Assembly: GCA_018715225.1 (NCBI GenBank)
Contig: DVMB01000050.1
Location: 1-16,838 of the forward strand
Source of the DNA: Candidatus Onthoplasma faecigallinarum
GTDB taxonomy: Bacteria > Bacillota > Clostridia > Christensenellales > UBA1242
Length of the DNA: 16,838 bases
Direction of reading: 5' to 3'
Part shown: piece by piece, positions 16,501 to 16,838 of the stretch
Numbering within the stretch: position 1 is the stretch's first letter
Layout: each line of letters opens with the position of its first letter
Translations under genes and position numbers: made by a program
The notes under the pieces: generated by a model
What the model was told of the DNA's origin: nothing
The model's database searches: none
What the model saw: the letters and a program-made list of their open reading frames with translations, nothing else

Positions 16501-16838
16501 CGTGCTTTCGCTACCAAAATCTTGATAAGGATAATTTATTGAAATGCTTTGTCTATTATTGATCGTAATCTCACGTGAGAATTGATATTCTATTCCGTCA
16601 ACATAAGTAATAGTAAATGTAATTGTTACATTCGTGGTTGTCCTTTCTATTTCACTGAATGTTACATAGGCATAATCATTGTCATTATTATCGTTTGTAT
16701 ATCCTGAACCTATAAAGTCGGTATTAGCAAATAGGTTGTCATCACTGACTGCTGTAATTCTTAGGCTTTGAATATTGGCAGTGTCCCAAGAAGAGATATC
16801 TACAAACATCTTCAGCAAATCATATGTGTTGTTTGAAT
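10588..16838 (-). CDS. Giant repetitive surface protein with Ig-like beta modules (N-terminus outside window)
   Basis: The frame is open for the whole 6.25 kb to the window edge with no stop, so at least 2,082 residues are present and the true start lies outside. The protein is rich in Asn, Thr, Ser and Tyr, poor in Lys and Cys, acidic, and made of alternating beta-strand patterns without long hydrophobic stretches, typical of secreted filamentous or adhesive proteins. Repeating units of roughly 80-100 residues resemble bacterial Ig-like folds; the clearest, at about 12835-13000, has VTISTDNTDVISINQETKSI followed by GEIVLTLSI, like BIG2 domains. The last two units (about 10990-11060 and 10735-10770 at their cores) are recognisably duplicated: VVNISGGVISI and IVNISNGVVTI. 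The C-terminus ends LPDTATE with no membrane anchor or charged tail. Export is inferred from composition; function (adhesion, matrix) is not shown. Confidence 0.82.
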   Translation of the reverse strand, partial: SNNTYDLLKMFVDISSWDTANIQSLRITAVSDDNLFANTDFIGSGYTNDNNDNDYAYVTFSEIERTTTNVTITFTITYVDGIEYQFSREITINNRQSISINYPYQDFGSESTNFIFLDSEDGEVLGTPLSGSSAYTVNVENYEPVTMNQVLSFYHDDSLSITRAIVTNYHSDSAPTTDVGDFTISLAAYQSKENTNNYYNNGFIEIDNENKTITFNYDANYGRSNYGYFIFKLTSTSGYVAYYNVYLFNQIGSDYSNIDYTNDYVAQDVKVEAEGMRYVEDVDGIDSVLGVEITNDFLSTNFGLTASGLSLNNIRFYLLESEYIYYRNSIATQEDNSTGSYSKQQEISEATLPNIYNYLYVKIGMVYRDNRTQFYFGSLSYYLTPYYTEQLRTDAGLTNRVANHNTGEYQKELFGLNEYENPFISIVAPSGDDAFSFSSANFRYSISTDNLTEGFSVDGNAIYYGNDLDPIITLDNDGNLTIHKYVQTELDFVVSYEYLLTGLEDKGDEYYFVLKVYYSYDAVQVDTSVYNVTVGQFVNGEFNNRLELTSSIIGNYSKEIQIGNSAGNVTIDLSNPDASNGTRINDNVTFVYEGGRSYLEFEQTISEYVESLDITFLDISSQDQQTFVRRLNVNVRNGISYTQAQGTGSGYNFNNPYSATLNTSEASDFNPYIYSYGSTLPITINQENTQFSIGSGLTINTFENSKLHVSFSDPEYVVDFDSEYLSLDSTNNILRFVHTAQDTTIAMYITITPDDGSSYYLQNTGSSSTRLTLTFYIRIPKSYNGIIAKYNIVDAGHENVSSLSTIQDIYSHLFVNNDTATDIFDVYGGTQINYTRRVNIVGLNNQEYAVYNPVSMGFMDESNPNYIEFSLGDGITMAETSLDTGTVRYDLTFSRVDNNLMTQILMSNETGVSNTSYRFQIMSSQELTNGLDYQVDTVGTYGEQANTTEYVSITINDPRQNAASTFRYGYTQDENSAWTATGTNIANIMDGNNENFYITSVLVNRSQPSSITKTVDVGNTGETIYVIDYSNYSLTLRVLNNRIYVALLRNGGTPVEQLTYRFTLYADSGLIVNNFEIVFFNYTLSSNYDTSYGNYYAGDFINLDNEITFTSNISSTNTNLVATLLTGNSGNVSRYSLGGNTVWIKDTTNNLFTYQEGSDTTNNMILTNAVASDATVNLVFEVSSGNYIVGYINFNFMLRVNFKFEVNGVEQVNNELRTNYILIIDKLDNGSTNRQFPLTDNLNTQELQTNTLLSVEVEDQYYTDLQLQLYSADGYDSLRDLDSVTISTDNTDVISINQETKSIVFNRDVAGEIVLTLSIDCEGNGIYTVTWYINVLGFVSLDYTSALGEMAIQRRSTGEGFASGTTVSPINSLSTTDGVGIVMSNTSGVNLSTSQPERPNNFTNPNVTAEYVVVPSTTSTTIDPVAAFAENSKTITEATVTFGLNDGSGLLANNRINVTLPNVPQSSGPNYTNYNVVYRFRLSYLEQVTEYYYVTYRVYNSASVTLNGTPSIDADRITVNTGSTPSANIELFYYSIHYVYLENHTFDLIVTGDATKQVTLVQTIDDVETRFTRDSTNSSRYNATDGSGSYFMIATTPTGTRFTYYDDSTTIYDVADSGDNISINTSYAGDDDNLPSIFTSSYNDIDSFLAFLQGINNIRLSNMTGFANNTNNEAYYELIDLGNGHYGINLLRPYASYDYSKTSFGSQITLTNNKLFNNELRADLDVMSNGNSIVHVDAYNGTSGFRLYTESALVANTVGSTGAITLSQIFLPSYMSTTALNYANVQIIGVISSGGTPNSTWVRYSNSGNNTGISVGSPQQRGTITVGNYTYTLYEYSYTGSGNSSTIYSLEQVFYVIATSDNSANIVTPYYSSGIQTYYFRVDYVEGSENSTLDLSTDKIRQYVMRDGEFIYEAVDSNFAVTYNNNNANISSEVVNISGGVISIATSTLIEYKIANPTATSVLLNFTTTCQGRTLTFNASFMLPYYYRVAYTAGSSSTLNVGYAITGNNNTNVTLNLTDTQYQDIVNISNGVVTILESNLIQYKNEHTDENETSLVLGFTATYSGNTITLTIEFVLPDTATE

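Overview
The window comes from a low-GC bacterium of the Bacillota type, most likely an uncultured clostridial lineage. SepF supports a Gram-positive cell plan. The core genes (trigger factor, ClpP, ClpX, LspA, an RluD-type pseudouridine synthase) are ordinary Bacillota housekeeping genes. The promoters are plain TTGACA/TATAAT types with 17-bp spacers. TGA is used as a stop and tryptophan is TGG, so the standard code applies. I cannot name a genus: only about 60 bases of the 16S rRNA gene are present.

Every supported gene lies on the minus strand, so the layout is best read from the right edge to the left. (1) 16838-10588: the C-terminal part of a giant surface protein (more than 2,080 residues visible, N-terminus outside the window), closed by a clear terminator. 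(2) 10490-7833: one operon from a strong promoter: an 80-residue helical protein, SepF (cell division), an uncharacterised protein with a YYHGS motif near its N-terminus, LspA (lipoprotein signal peptidase) and an RluD-type pseudouridine synthase. (3) 7764-7113: two adjacent small membrane proteins with their own promoter. (4) 7112-3785: trigger factor, ClpP and ClpX, i.e. co-translational folding plus the ClpXP protease, between a promoter and a strong terminator. (5) 3750-2254: two single genes, a stand-alone Smr-domain protein and a cytosolic HExxH protein of the DUF4932 type. Each has a near-consensus or consensus promoter whose -10 box lies only 6-7 bases before the start codon. (6) 2066-837: a membrane-anchored extracellular protein with repeated modules, and a terminator. 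(7) About 790-1: an AT-rich non-coding stretch, a very strong rRNA promoter, a structured leader and the first bases of 16S rRNA.

The most unusual signal is the pair of apparently leaderless genes (region 5). Their transcripts should begin at or within a base or two of the ATG, while neighbours a kilobase away use clear Shine-Dalgarno sites. A naive start call would translate each promoter as a false N-terminus. Two further transcripts (at 7719 and 10443) appear to begin directly on the Shine-Dalgarno sequence. Other points of interest are the giant repeat protein with no visible cell-wall sorting signal, the unusual gene content around sepF, and the modular membrane protein beside the rRNA operon. 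I see no CRISPR array, transposase, phage gene or tRNA.
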